NCBI RefSeq assembly: GCF_001758195.1
Contig: NZ_MASR01000002.1
Coordinates: 248,001 to 312,000, forward strand
Length of the DNA: 64,000 nt
Direction of reading: 5' to 3'
Source of the DNA: Pseudohongiella acticola
GTDB lineage: Bacteria; Pseudomonadota; Gammaproteobacteria; Pseudomonadales; Pseudohongiellaceae
Below the pieces are notes generated by a model. That model saw only the letters and a list, made by a program, of their open reading frames with translations, was not told where the DNA came from and ran no database searches. Positions 45,409 to 54,340 of this stretch are shown in pieces (within the stretch, counting starts at the first letter, position 1; every line of letters begins with the position of its first letter). Made by a program: the position numbers and the translations under genes.

Positions 45409-45885
45409 ATGATCACCCGATACCACCTCACGGCCTTGATTAGCGGCCTGACATTGTTGCTGTCGGTGCCTGTCAACAGTCAGGTTTTCCCGCGCGGAAA
45501 CGGATTATCGCTGTCGGGTGTCAATCAGTTCGATCTGTATGTGCAGCTAAGCGACTGGCAGGACATAAACGCAGATCAAACCGAGTTTCGCCGACAGGCC
45601 CTGGAGGCACTGGCAACCCGTCTTGCCTCGGTCGGTATCACCCGCCGGTCTGCGAGCCGCGATTACCTGCTATGCAATGTCCGGGCGACGCAGAGCAACG
45701 GTCTGGTCGCCTATACCACGACACCGGAGTACTGGAACCTGAGATCAACCGATGTGCACACCCTGCTGTGGCAAAATGAGGCGATCGCAATTGTCGATCA
45801 GGCCGAGTTCAGCACTGAACTTGTGGCCAGTGCATGCGCCGATCACATCATGGCCGAATGGTCCAAGTGGAATCCGGCCACCTGA
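45409..45885 (+). CDS. Exported hypothetical protein
   Basis: A 158-residue protein with a signal peptide (LTALISGLTLLLSVPVNSQV, cleavage near residue 25). The mature part contains an alternation of short helices and strands (NQFDLYVQLSDWQDINAD, TPEYWNLRSTDVHTLLWQ) and two cysteines (YLLCNVRAT, VASACADH) that could form one disulphide. I recognise no family. CAGGAA precedes the ATG by eight bases. It converges on the ectoine hydroxylase gene with 14 bases between. Confidence 0.65.
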   Translation: MITRYHLTALISGLTLLLSVPVNSQVFPRGNGLSLSGVNQFDLYVQLSDWQDINADQTEFRRQALEALATRLASVGITRRSASRDYLLCNVRATQSNGLVAYTTTPEYWNLRSTDVHTLLWQNEAIAIVDQAEFSTELVASACADHIMAEWSKWNPAT

Positions 45886-45899
45886 GCAGGCCCGCCAGT

Positions 45900-46847
45900 T
45901 TAAAGACTGGGCACGCCCTGCCCTGCAATTTCCGGAAATTCGTCATGCATATCCAGCGGTTGAATGTTGTGGCGTGCGCCCAGATACTCCGGGCGCGGCT
46001 CTGACGCGGCGAAAGGTTCCTGCAGACGGTTTTCAATGCTGTTGTAGACAAAAAACAGGTTGGAACGCGGCCAGGGCGACATGTTCTCGTTGGACGCATG
46101 CAGGGTGTTGCACTCAAAAAGCAGCAGAGACCCGGCGGGCCCTTTGGGCGCCTTGATACCACCCCAGTTGGCAAGTTCAGCAAGTGCCTCCATGCCGGGC
46201 ACGCCCACACGCTGTGCTTTGAGGGACTTTTTCCAGTTTGCCGGGGGCGTTTTACCTTTATAGGGCACAAACGTTTGGTGCGAACCGGGAATCAACATCA
46301 AGGGTCCATTGAACTCATTGTTATCAGTCAACATCAGCGATGCACTGACGGCCCTCATGCGCGGCATACCATCTTCCGCATGCCAGGTTTCGAAATCTGA
46401 GTGCCAGTCGAAACCACTGCCCTGAAAACCGAATTTATAGTTGATCCGAGACTGATGGATGTACACTTCACTGCCCAGCAGTTGCCGGACCATGCCCAGA
46501 ATGCGCGGGTCCCGGGTCAACTCATCAAAGGCGGCAGAAATCCTGTGCATGGCGAATACCGATCGCAGCCCGCCACTGCCAGGATCGAGAATCACCTGGT
46601 CAGATTTCATTAATTCAGCGTCTTTTTCGAGCTCTTTCAGCACATTCAGGAATTGACTGACCCTGCTCTGGGAAAAGAAACCTTTGAACCACAGGAATCC
46701 GTCTCGCTCATAGCGCGACAGGCTGGTTTCGTCCAGCGGTCCTTCCCATCGGTGTTGGTTGCGTGCATGTATGACCGGGTCCTGGCGGGGTATCGGGTCC
46801 AGGTGGCGAGTCGTTCGCGAAGGGTATAAATCGTGTCGAGTAACCAT
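45900..46847 (-). CDS. ectD: Ectoine hydroxylase-type 2-oxoglutarate/Fe(II) dioxygenase
   Basis: A 315-residue protein of the phytanoyl-CoA dioxygenase superfamily. The signature FDWHSDFETWHAEDGMP supplies iron ligands H149 and D151, and the third is H250 in NTLHASNENM; R261 (SPWPRSNLF) would bind 2-oxoglutarate. This signature and length (about 300) are those of EctD, which makes 5-hydroxyectoine from ectoine. No ectA, ectB or ectC is present in the window. The enzyme may therefore modify ectoine made elsewhere or imported. The next gene downstream on this strand is unrelated. The ATG at 46847 fits an extended N-terminal tail. Confidence 0.88.
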   Translation of the reverse strand: MVTRHDLYPSRTTRHLDPIPRQDPVIHARNQHRWEGPLDETSLSRYERDGFLWFKGFFSQSRVSQFLNVLKELEKDAELMKSDQVILDPGSGGLRSVFAMHRISAAFDELTRDPRILGMVRQLLGSEVYIHQSRINYKFGFQGSGFDWHSDFETWHAEDGMPRMRAVSASLMLTDNNEFNGPLMLIPGSHQTFVPYKGKTPPANWKKSLKAQRVGVPGMEALAELANWGGIKAPKGPAGSLLLFECNTLHASNENMSPWPRSNLFFVYNSIENRLQEPFAASEPRPEYLGARHNIQPLDMHDEFPEIAGQGVPSL

Positions 46848-47034
46848 ACTCAGTGCCTCCTTATCGTAATTAATTCATCCATAAACGCTGCGATAAAACA
46901 GGTGACGAGGCTATCGTCGCTAATCGACTTAAAAAAATCAAGTGAGCGTCCCCTTCCACTCGCAGTCATTCTTTACCATCGCCATGCAATATGTTCTCCT
47001 GTTATAGCAATTCAATTTTTCAGGAGGATCAACG

Positions 47035-47457
47035 ATGAACAAGCATGCATCGGCAACATGGCAAGGAGATCTGAAACAGGGCACAGGCACGATCAGCACG
47101 GAGAGCGGCGCGTTATCCGCGAGTCCATACGGTTTTAATACACGTTTTGAGGACAAGCCAGGCACCAACCCGGAGGAATTGATCGGTGCAGCGCATGCCG
47201 GTTGCTTTTCAATGGCGTTTTCCATGCTGTTGGGAGAGGAAGGTTTTACGCCCGACCTCATCGACACCAAAGCCACCGTCACGCTGGACAAAGTAGACGA
47301 TGGCTTTGCCGTGACAGCGGTACATCTGGTGATGCGGGCAAAAATTCCGACCATCGATCAGGCAGCGTTTGACACAATTGCCGGCAAAGCCAAAGCTGGC
47401 TGCCCCATTTCCAAGTTACTGAAAGCAGACATTACGCTGGACGCGACGCTCGTCTGA
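47035..47457 (+). CDS. osmC: OsmC family peroxiredoxin
   Basis: A 140-residue OsmC/Ohr-type protein. The first redox cysteine lies in AAHAGCFSMAFSMLLGEEG and the second in AKAGCPISKLLKADITL, the two-cysteine pattern of the family. These proteins reduce organic hydroperoxides, and OsmC is induced by osmotic stress. GGAGG precedes the ATG by seven bases. The neighbouring ectoine hydroxylase gene diverges, so both could belong to a stress programme. A weak stem (CAACCCCT/AGGGGTTTTG, 47475-47510) follows. Confidence 0.92.
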   Translation: MNKHASATWQGDLKQGTGTISTESGALSASPYGFNTRFEDKPGTNPEELIGAAHAGCFSMAFSMLLGEEGFTPDLIDTKATVTLDKVDDGFAVTAVHLVMRAKIPTIDQAAFDTIAGKAKAGCPISKLLKADITLDATLV

Positions 47458-47569
47458 ACCACTAACCAGGAGCACAACCCCTGATACAATAATAAACAGA
47501 AGGGGTTTTGTGCGTGATAGCAAGCCATGCGAGAATAAGGTCGACGATAACAATTGCAGGAGGCAGACC

Positions 47570-47812
47570 ATGAAATTCGACGATATGTTGCTGGATCCGG
47601 CCAACGCTTTTGACTCTCCTGATCAGGTCCTTGAGACCGGGAGTCTGTCGCGGGAACAGAAAATCAGGATATTGCGGCGTTGGGATGATGATGCCCGCCT
47701 GCTGCTGACCGCCCAGTCGGAAGGCATGCAATCCGCTGACAGCGGATCTGATGTCCTCAAGCAGGTGCAGAGCGCCCTGGAAAAACTTGGCGCCGCTGCA
47801 TCCGACACCTGA
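47570..47812 (+). CDS. Small conserved hypothetical protein
   Basis: An 80-residue protein with the phrase DPANAFDSPDQVLETGSLSREQKIRILRRWDDDA, of which the DPA, P-EVL and SREQKI-IL-RW-DA positions recur in small uncharacterised proteins of many marine Proteobacteria as far as I recall. The rest is an amphipathic helix (DVLKQVQSALEKLGA). The ATG at 47570 follows AGGAGG by seven bases; a longer frame starting at 47510 has no such site. Its stop abuts the convergent rdgC stop. Function unknown. Confidence 0.75.
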   Translation: MKFDDMLLDPANAFDSPDQVLETGSLSREQKIRILRRWDDDARLLLTAQSEGMQSADSGSDVLKQVQSALEKLGAAASDT

Positions 47813-48727
47813 TCAGACGTCTTGCTCCCGGGCACCACCAAATACCGCAAACACGGCATTAAAAAGTTCTGACAGGGTGAGTGACATAACGGCAAAGTCC
47901 TGATCGAATTGCTGAGCAGCCGTTTCGGCATCAGCCTCCTGTGCCTTATCCAGTACCATGTCCTCGAAACGCAAACGGCTGATGGTCAGGTCATCAGCCA
48001 ACACACAGCTCAGGCTCTGGTTCCAGACAACACCCAGCTTTTTCACCTGCTTCCCCGCCTCCAGATGGACCCTGATTTCATCCGCCGTCAGATCCTGCCC
48101 GGAACAGCGGATCGAATTGCCGTCTTCCGCCGGATTAAACAACTCACAACTTTCACTGATTTCGAATTGTCCTTCGGCTGCCTGCGACTGCAGCCAATTT
48201 GTCATGACAGGCCCGGGCGCATGTTGAACATCGGCCGGCACGACTGGCAACGAACCGAGGCATTCGCGCAACCCCGAGATCAGTTCTTCGGCAGCGCTGG
48301 CGCTACTGGTGTTGATAATCAACAAACCAGCCCGCTTATCAATATAGGCATAGACCTTACGGGTTCGTGAAAACGCACGGGGTAACAAAGCCGCAATAAC
48401 ATCATCTTTTATCTGCAGTTTTTCTTTGCGATAGACTTTGCGAGCCTGTTTGGCTTCGAGCTCTTCGATCTTTTCGTTGACCGCGTCATTGACCACCGAT
48501 GCCGGCAGCAATTTTTCATCCTTGCGTGCACATACCATGACCGCATGCCCGACACTGTGAGTCAGCGCCTCTTCTTCCTTACCCAGAGGGCTGATCCAGC
48601 CAAATCGGCTGCGTTCAAATGTATTGCAGGGCTGAAACACAAATTCAGACAATTTTTTATCCAGCTCGTCGGCAGACAGTTCAAACGGCCGGGTAAATTG
48701 ATACAGACGGATATTCTTAAACCACAT
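47813..48727 (-). CDS. rdgC: Recombination-associated protein RdgC
   Basis: A 304-residue protein of standard RdgC length. The start MWFKNIRLYQFTRPFE, the SRFGWISPLG motif and later KVYRKEKLQIKDDVI and LPRAFSRTRKVYAYID segments are diagnostic. RdgC forms a ring around double-stranded DNA and modulates RecA. The C-terminal FDQDFAVMSLTLSELF is also typical. It abuts the convergent small gene. The 490-base region upstream, to 49217, holds a separate plus-strand promoter, small ORF and terminator. Confidence 0.95.
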   Translation of the reverse strand: MWFKNIRLYQFTRPFELSADELDKKLSEFVFQPCNTFERSRFGWISPLGKEEEALTHSVGHAVMVCARKDEKLLPASVVNDAVNEKIEELEAKQARKVYRKEKLQIKDDVIAALLPRAFSRTRKVYAYIDKRAGLLIINTSSASAAEELISGLRECLGSLPVVPADVQHAPGPVMTNWLQSQAAEGQFEISESCELFNPAEDGNSIRCSGQDLTADEIRVHLEAGKQVKKLGVVWNQSLSCVLADDLTISRLRFEDMVLDKAQEADAETAAQQFDQDFAVMSLTLSELFNAVFAVFGGAREQDV

Positions 48728-48824
48728 CGAAGTCTCCAGACTTTAATTTAATCTTGGCGCTGCATTGTACCGAATCACAAAGCGAGGCAAAGCGATAAAT
48801 TCGGATTTTATTCTACGCACCTTC

Positions 48825-48852
48825 TTGACTTTCAGAATAAAGAGCATAAAAT
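48825..48852 (+). promoter_or_regulatory. Sigma-70 promoter before a small transcript
   Basis: TTGACT, 16 bases, then TAAAAT: five of six matches in each box and acceptable spacing. Transcription would begin near 48859 and run toward the small ORF at 48918 and the terminator ending at 49158. Confidence 0.55.
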
Positions 48853-48917
48853 CCTTTTTCCTCGCGATCTGACCAACGGCATTTCCCGAGACAAATTTTT
48901 TTTCAGGCAAGTACTTC

Positions 48918-49085
48918 ATGTTCATTTCAACGTCAACCACAACGCGACAACGCAATGCGCTGTCCACAGTCAAACCGGTTCTGCTACCGGTAGCTGTGTG
49001 CTGGGCGTCAGCCACAGGCATGCCTGTGCGCTATAAGCACAGTGTGCGTATTCATGAAATGAAACTGGGGGTCTGCCCGACGTAA
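48918..49085 (+). CDS. Possible 55-residue small protein
   Basis: An open frame of 55 codons between a good sigma-70 promoter and an intrinsic terminator. The peptide is basic and Thr-rich at the N-terminus (TSTTTRQR), has a short hydrophobic stretch (VLLPVAVCW) and ends in HEMKLGVCPT; it has two cysteines. Only a weak AGGC lies 11 bases before the ATG, so translation is uncertain. The unit might instead be a non-coding RNA of about 300 bases or a leader of the MFS gene downstream. No family recognised. Confidence 0.3.
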   Translation: MFISTSTTTRQRNALSTVKPVLLPVAVCWASATGMPVRYKHSVRIHEMKLGVCPT

Positions 49086-49122
49086 TTTGTAAAAACAAAA
49101 CTTACAAATCAGGTACAGCAAA

Positions 49123-49158
49123 GGCCTCTGAGTTTCGAAAGAATTCAGGGGCCTTTTT
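49123..49158 (+). terminator. Intrinsic terminator or attenuator before an MFS gene
   Basis: GGCCTCTGA (49123-49131) pairs with TCAGGGGCC (49145-49153) with one G-T pair; the loop is 13 bases and five T follow, then CTTT. It ends the small transcript that begins near 48859 and lies 60 bases before the GTG of the transporter, so attenuation is also possible. Confidence 0.75.
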
Positions 49159-49217
49159 CTTTGTCTGGAGAAAAGGGAAAAAAGTGCCGGCTAAGAAGGC
49201 CCGCGAAGGAGTGTATT

Positions 49218-50447
49218 GTGGTTGAGAAACTGCAAAGAAATATAAATATCGTTTACGCATTGGCGTTCTTCCACATGTTTCTGTTGATTGTGCCCGTACT
49301 GGTGCCTTTCTTTCAGTCCAAGGGTCTTTCGCTTGCAGAGATCTTCTACCTGCAGGCCATTTACGCTGGCGCGATTGTTGTGCTGGAGGCGCCGTCCGGG
49401 TATTTTGCCGATGTTATGGGTCGACGCCTGGCGCTGCTGATAGGTGCACTTGCACACGGGCTTGGTTTCTTCTGGCTCAATTTCGCCGATGGCTTTTGGG
49501 GCCTGGTGATTTTCGAATTGATACTGGGTATGGCGGTGAGCATGCTGTCAGGGGCTGACCTTGCGCTGCTGTATGACAGTGAACGAGCGCTGGCAAATGA
49601 AGAAGGCGACCATGCCCAGAGCCTGTCGCAACTGGGGTTTACAAAATCGTTGGCGGAGGGCCTGGGGGCGCTGTGCGGTGGCCTGCTTGCCATGTGGTCC
49701 TTTGATGTGATGATTCTGGTGCAGTCTCTCACCGCCTGGGTTTGTCTGTGGATGGCGTTTCTTGTTATAGAACCACCAGTTGATAATGTCAGTGAGCCTG
49801 GCAATCGTGTGGTCAGCCTGAAGGAGATATATCAACATGTCGCCAGAGGTGATCGTATCCTGCGCATGGTGTTTATTGCGTTGCCAGTATACAACCTTGC
49901 CACCATTCATGTGGCCTGGCTGATCCAGCCCTACTGGGACGATATGGGGTTGTCGCTGGCGCTGTTCGGAGCACTCTGGTTTGCGCAGAGTCTGACCGTC
50001 GCACTCGCCAGCAAGTGTGGATACCTGCTGGAAAGGACCAGAGGTGCTGTGTTTGCGCTCGTTGTGATTGGTGTGTTGCCGGTGATCGGCACCTTCGGCA
50101 TGGCCTGGCTGGGTGGCTGGGGCGGCGTGGCATTGTGTTTTGTGCTGTTCTTCTGCCGTGGGCTGTATCAGGTGATTCTGGCCAACGCCCTGAATCGTCG
50201 AATTCCCGGTCGCTTTCGGGCAACGGTGAACTCGCTGAACAGTCTGCTGTTCCGGTTTGGCTTTATTTTGACTGGCCCCTTTGTTGGTTACCTGGCCGAC
50301 ATGCACGGTATCAGCGCTGCCCTTAACCTTCTGGGGATATGGTCGGTGCTGGCTTTCCTGGTGGTCATGCTACCCTTGATTCGGGCGGTCAGAATTCTTG
50401 AGGCTGGTCGGCTCAGCAGACAGGGCAACCAGGGAACTGTCGAGTAA
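49218..50447 (+). CDS. MFS transporter
   Basis: A 409-residue protein with about twelve membrane helices. The loop 2-3 motif appears as GYFADVMGRRLALLIG, the MFS D/G-x-x-x-G-R/K-R signature, and the second half has VGYLADMHGISAALN. The substrate is not predictable; the architecture is of small exporters. The GTG at 49218 is chosen because GAAGGAG ends six bases upstream; a frame starting at 49161 overlaps a terminator hairpin tail. Its last 78 bases overlap, antisense, the C-terminal coding part of the EAL-CBS-GGDEF gene. Confidence 0.83.
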   Translation: MVEKLQRNINIVYALAFFHMFLLIVPVLVPFFQSKGLSLAEIFYLQAIYAGAIVVLEAPSGYFADVMGRRLALLIGALAHGLGFFWLNFADGFWGLVIFELILGMAVSMLSGADLALLYDSERALANEEGDHAQSLSQLGFTKSLAEGLGALCGGLLAMWSFDVMILVQSLTAWVCLWMAFLVIEPPVDNVSEPGNRVVSLKEIYQHVARGDRILRMVFIALPVYNLATIHVAWLIQPYWDDMGLSLALFGALWFAQSLTVALASKCGYLLERTRGAVFALVVIGVLPVIGTFGMAWLGGWGGVALCFVLFFCRGLYQVILANALNRRIPGRFRATVNSLNSLLFRFGFILTGPFVGYLADMHGISAALNLLGIWSVLAFLVVMLPLIRAVRILEAGRLSRQGNQGTVE

Positions 50448-52190
50448 GTCATCCAGGTAATGACAGACAACACTGAAGCCACGGATTTTTTTGGCTTCAT
50501 GTTTGTTGTGGGATGCCAGCTCAGCCAGCTGGCTGGCATTCACTTTTTCACTGGCATCGTCTGGTAGCGCCAGTACACCAATTGACAGGCTTAGCAGGTC
50601 GTACCAGCGCCAGTTACCATCACGATCCGGCGCCTGGAAACCACCGCCCTCAATGTGCTCAGCTTTGTACAGTTGCCGACACAAGGCCTGAAAATTGGTG
50701 TTCAGCACATCCAGGCGTTCGCGCCAGTCCTGGCAGCGCAACACCAGCATAAAATCATCGCCACCAATATGGCCGACAAAATCCAGATCCGGGTCACAGC
50801 AGTCTCTGAGAATATGGGCCAGACCAAGCAGAACTTCGTCACCCTTGCCGTATCCATAAACATCATTGAAGGGTTTGAAGGAGTCGAGGTCGATATAACA
50901 CAGATGTGCGGTCAGACCGTTGCTCAGAAGGCGATCCAGACACTCCTGAATGGAAATATTGCCTGGCAGCAGTGTCAGTGGATTGGCAAACTGTGCCTGG
51001 CGCACCTGCAGTTCGGTAATCTGACGCAGGACATCAATGACACGACCCAGGCCAAGATACTGACCGTCCTGCGTGATAATAAAGTCCTCTTCCAGACGCT
51101 GGCGCGCACGGCTGGTCAACAGACGACTGACACGCTGCAGGCTTTGATGCACATCGACCGCAAGGCAGTCCTTGTCCATCATATGGCCGATGGGTTTGCG
51201 GGCGTGCAGTTCATGGGCATACTGCTTCAGCATCGCCTGGCTGAGTGCGTGGCAATGCACCGTACCCACGGGCACGTTGTCATCATCCAGAACCGCCAGA
51301 CTGTTCAGGCTGGGCTGTTGCTGAAAACGTTGCAACACCTGGCTCACGCGTTCTTCTACATGTACGCCGTTCACCGGAATGACCAGACTGTGCAGGCCGC
51401 GGTCCTTGGTTTCGGATTCTTCCGGGTTCAGTTTAGCCAGCATGGTGCCAACACTGGCGACGGGTGCTGGTTCGGGTCGACCCAGCCAGTAACCCTGCAC
51501 CCAGTCAACGCCCATACCCTCAAGCACCCGTAGCTCTTCGGGCAGCTCAATACCTTCCGCAATTACATGAGAACGAGAGGCTTTGGCCATATTCAGTATT
51601 GAACCGACGAATTCGCGTTTCATCGGATCGCGATGAATCCCGTCAATGAAATGTCTATCAATTTTGACAAACTCAGGCTGTAGCTCGGTCCACAGGCGCA
51701 AGCTTGAGTAACCAGCCCCCAGGTCATCCAGCGCAATAGAGAAACCCATGTCACGATAGTGGTGTAAAGCACTCTGCAGCAACCCGACATTGTCAATCGG
51801 GGAGTGTTCCGTCAGTTCAATGACAACCTGATCTGGTTTGAGGCCTGCCTGTTTAAGAATGGCCAGGGTCCGGCCCGGGTAATGCTGTTGTTCCAGCAGG
51901 CTTTCCGGTGAAACATTAAGAAACAGCTGTCCCTCAAACGCCTGTTCACAGAAGCCCTGTATCGCGCGACGCCGACACAGAATTTCCAGATCGGTCAACA
52001 GACCAAAATGCCTGGCCGTGGCAAACAATGTCAGCGGGGAATGCAACGGACTGTTCGAGGGCCCGCGGGTAAGCGCCTCGTAACCCACTATTCTTTTTTC
52101 CAGAGTTGATACAATGGGTTGAAATAGCGTTGTTACTGTATCGTTTCTCAGGATAGCAAGTAAGGCTTCCCGTTGTTCATTAACTGTCAT
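50370..52190 (-). CDS. EAL-CBS-GGDEF protein
   Basis: A 606-residue soluble protein. The EAL domain (residues about 15-240) retains YEALTRG, NVSPES, IELTEHS, ALDDLGAGYSS, VKIDRHF, AEGIEL and VQGYWLG, so phosphodiesterase activity is plausible. A CBS-type pair follows (about 265-390). The C-terminal GGDEF domain (about 410-590) has IDLDSFKPFNDVYGYGKGDE but reads GGDDF, changing the fourth signature residue, so cyclase activity is doubtful. The ATG at 52190 starts MTVNEQREAL. It converges with, and overlaps by 78 bases, the MFS gene. Confidence 0.9.
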   Translation of the reverse strand: MTVNEQREALLAILRNDTVTTLFQPIVSTLEKRIVGYEALTRGPSNSPLHSPLTLFATARHFGLLTDLEILCRRRAIQGFCEQAFEGQLFLNVSPESLLEQQHYPGRTLAILKQAGLKPDQVVIELTEHSPIDNVGLLQSALHHYRDMGFSIALDDLGAGYSSLRLWTELQPEFVKIDRHFIDGIHRDPMKREFVGSILNMAKASRSHVIAEGIELPEELRVLEGMGVDWVQGYWLGRPEPAPVASVGTMLAKLNPEESETKDRGLHSLVIPVNGVHVEERVSQVLQRFQQQPSLNSLAVLDDDNVPVGTVHCHALSQAMLKQYAHELHARKPIGHMMDKDCLAVDVHQSLQRVSRLLTSRARQRLEEDFIITQDGQYLGLGRVIDVLRQITELQVRQAQFANPLTLLPGNISIQECLDRLLSNGLTAHLCYIDLDSFKPFNDVYGYGKGDEVLLGLAHILRDCCDPDLDFVGHIGGDDFMLVLRCQDWRERLDVLNTNFQALCRQLYKAEHIEGGGFQAPDRDGNWRWYDLLSLSIGVLALPDDASEKVNASQLAELASHNKHEAKKIRGFSVVCHYLDDLLDSSLVALSAEPTSLKNSDRPNQG

Positions 52191-52358
52191 CAGAGCTGCC
52201 AATACTGTTCAATTGGATTGAATACAACAGTCGGCTAGACTACCCGCCAGTCATGACAGAACCATGACAAACAGGTAACTGGCAAAATCTCGCTTGCACG
52301 CCGTGCTAACGCTATTGGTGCACGCCCCATATTAGAGCGCAGACTCAGGAAAGCTAAA

Positions 52359-52865
52359 ATGAGCCCGCAAATACACAGTTTTTCGCCGGTCGCCCGCAGT
52401 GACGCCCGTGTCCTTATTCTGGGGTCGATGCCCGGGGTTGCATCGTTGCGAGCACAACAATACTACGCACATCCACGTAACAGTTTCTGGACAGTGATGT
52501 GTGCCATGTTGGCTATACCCGTTGATGCTCCTTATGCCGAACGACTGATTGCCCTGCAGAAAAATCACATCGCCCTGTGGGATGTGTTGCAAACCTGCAC
52601 GCGCACCGGCAGCCTGGATTCGGACATTGTTCCCGAGTCAATTGTCCCCAACAATTTTAGTGACTTTTTTATTCATCATGATCAGATCAGGCATATCTAC
52701 TTTAATGGCGCCAAAGCAGAATCAGTCTTTGTGAAACACGTCACCCCCACCCTGCCGGACCGGAGTGGAACCATGACACTGCACAGACTGCCTTCAACCA
52801 GTCCGGCACATGCGGCGATGTCGGTGGCTGACAAAGCAAAAGCCTGGTCGGCAATACTGACATAG
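52359..52865 (+). CDS. Hypoxanthine-DNA (deoxyinosine) glycosylase, UDG superfamily
   Basis: A 168-residue uracil-DNA-glycosylase-fold protein. The motif [27 protein letters not shown] is the characteristic start of the hypoxanthine-DNA glycosylase (TIGR04274, family 6) group, with [22 protein letters not shown] and the [10 protein letters not shown]-terminal motif. These enzymes excise deaminated adenine from DNA. Length is typical. It is preceded by a 168-base non-coding stretch containing a direct CATGACA repeat, and followed by 150 bases before an MFS gene. Confidence 0.88.
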   Translation: MSPQIHSFSPVARSDARVLILGSMPGVASLRAQQYYAHPRNSFWTVMCAMLAIPVDAPYAERLIALQKNHIALWDVLQTCTRTGSLDSDIVPESIVPNNFSDFFIHHDQIRHIYFNGAKAESVFVKHVTPTLPDRSGTMTLHRLPSTSPAHAAMSVADKAKAWSAILT

Positions 52866-53015
52866 CGTCTAACCAATTGCGTCGATGAGCAGGATAGCCC
52901 GCCACTCTGCAGAGAACCGTCATCCGCCGGTTTCTGCTAAACTGAGTTCTGTTTTGCCAAATATGCCCAGTGTCTGACGCAGCACATCATCATTTTAAAT
53001 CGGGGATCGCCATCT

Positions 53016-54236
53016 TTGTCCACTCCAGCCACTGATACGCCGATACTGCCGGGCTCAACCGCCCTGCGGCGCCCTCCCATTGCCCTGCTCAGCGGTCTGG
53101 GTATTCTGTGTACGCTGGTCACAGTAGTTTTCGCCCGCCTCGCTTATGGTCTGGTACTGCCGACCATGCGTGCGGATCTGGGCCTGAGCTATGCCGAGGC
53201 GGCCAACCTGGGCACCGTGACCGCAATGGGATATTTGACCTTGCTTTTGTATGCCGGTGTTTTTGCCGGGCGATTCGGTGGCAAGCGCGCCATCATGACC
53301 GGATTGGCGTTGGCAGCGACCGGTTTCTTGATGTTGAGCGTGGTATCGGCGTATGGCTGGTTGCTGCTGGCCATGGTCTTGCTTGGATTCGGCACCGCGT
53401 TCGCGTTCACGCCGTTAATATCACTGTTGGGCAGCTGGTACCCTGATCGCCGGGGCACTGTTATCGGCTTTGCCAATAGCGGTGTCGGGCTGGGCATTCT
53501 GATCAGTGGTGCGCTGGTGCCAGCACTGACCGATGCCGCTGGCCCGGCAGCGTGGCGCCTGGTCTGGGGCATCTTCTGTATCAGCGCAGTGATAACGTTG
53601 GTGCTGGTGACGACATTGCTACGGGACCCACCGCGACACAGCGAGGCCGTGAGTATGCGTCATGGCCTCGCCAGCATATATCGCAACCCGCATGTGGTCG
53701 TGATCGGCGCAGTCTACGGCATTGTCGGCACCACCTATATCGTGCAGACCTTGTTCATGTACAGCTTTGCTCTGGAATCACAGGTTAATCCCATTACCGC
53801 CGGACGTCTGGTTGCCATCATGGGCCTGATTTCAGTATTCGCTGGCCCCGCCTGGGGCAGAGCCGCAGATCGCATCGGCCATGCCAATGCTCTGCTCATT
53901 TGCATGCTGATATCGTTTGTTGCCACGTTGTTACCGGTACTAAGAGCAGAGACTGCGGTGTTCGTTCTGCATTACATACTGATGGGGGCCTCTATTAGCG
54001 GTCTGTTTACATCAATACTGGCGGCATCCACCAGTACCGTAAAACCGCAGCACGCGGCCATGGCCGTGAGCTTTGTGACTGTCTTTTTTGCGCTCGGCCA
54101 GTTGCTTGGGCCTGCCGCTGCCGGGCTGTTGATTGACTGGCAGCAGGACTTTCGCCTGACGTTCGGTGTCAGTAGCGCCTTGCTGATTATTGGCGCCATT
54201 CTGGGCCGCTACAGTCGGAAATTTGTCACTTCCTGA
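53016..54236 (+). CDS. MFS transporter (YbfB/CynX-like)
   Basis: A 406-residue, twelve-helix transporter. Recognisable segments are VVFARLAYGLVLPTMRADLGLSYAEAANLGT in the first helices, GRFGGKRAIMTGLALAATG in loop 2-3 and WYPDRRGTVIGFANSGVGLG in helices 4-5. The start at TTG (53016) is preceded by GGGGAT at about ten bases; no ATG gives a full first helix. Substrate unknown. No linked metabolic gene; an EAL gene follows. Confidence 0.82.
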   Translation: MSTPATDTPILPGSTALRRPPIALLSGLGILCTLVTVVFARLAYGLVLPTMRADLGLSYAEAANLGTVTAMGYLTLLLYAGVFAGRFGGKRAIMTGLALAATGFLMLSVVSAYGWLLLAMVLLGFGTAFAFTPLISLLGSWYPDRRGTVIGFANSGVGLGILISGALVPALTDAAGPAAWRLVWGIFCISAVITLVLVTTLLRDPPRHSEAVSMRHGLASIYRNPHVVVIGAVYGIVGTTYIVQTLFMYSFALESQVNPITAGRLVAIMGLISVFAGPAWGRAADRIGHANALLICMLISFVATLLPVLRAETAVFVLHYILMGASISGLFTSILAASTSTVKPQHAAMAVSFVTVFFALGQLLGPAAAGLLIDWQQDFRLTFGVSSALLIIGAILGRYSRKFVTS

Positions 54237-54340
54237 AATTGGCAGCAAGCTTCCTGAATGCTGTTTTACGCTAATTTTCAATATGATATAGCTATGCTAA
54301 AATCACCATCAAGGTTCTAAGCGGATTATGTGAGGCAGTA

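Noticed and set aside
48743-49021. 92-codon minus-strand frame upstream of rdgC
   Set aside because: No ribosome site or recognisable domain, and it runs antisense through a good plus-strand promoter.
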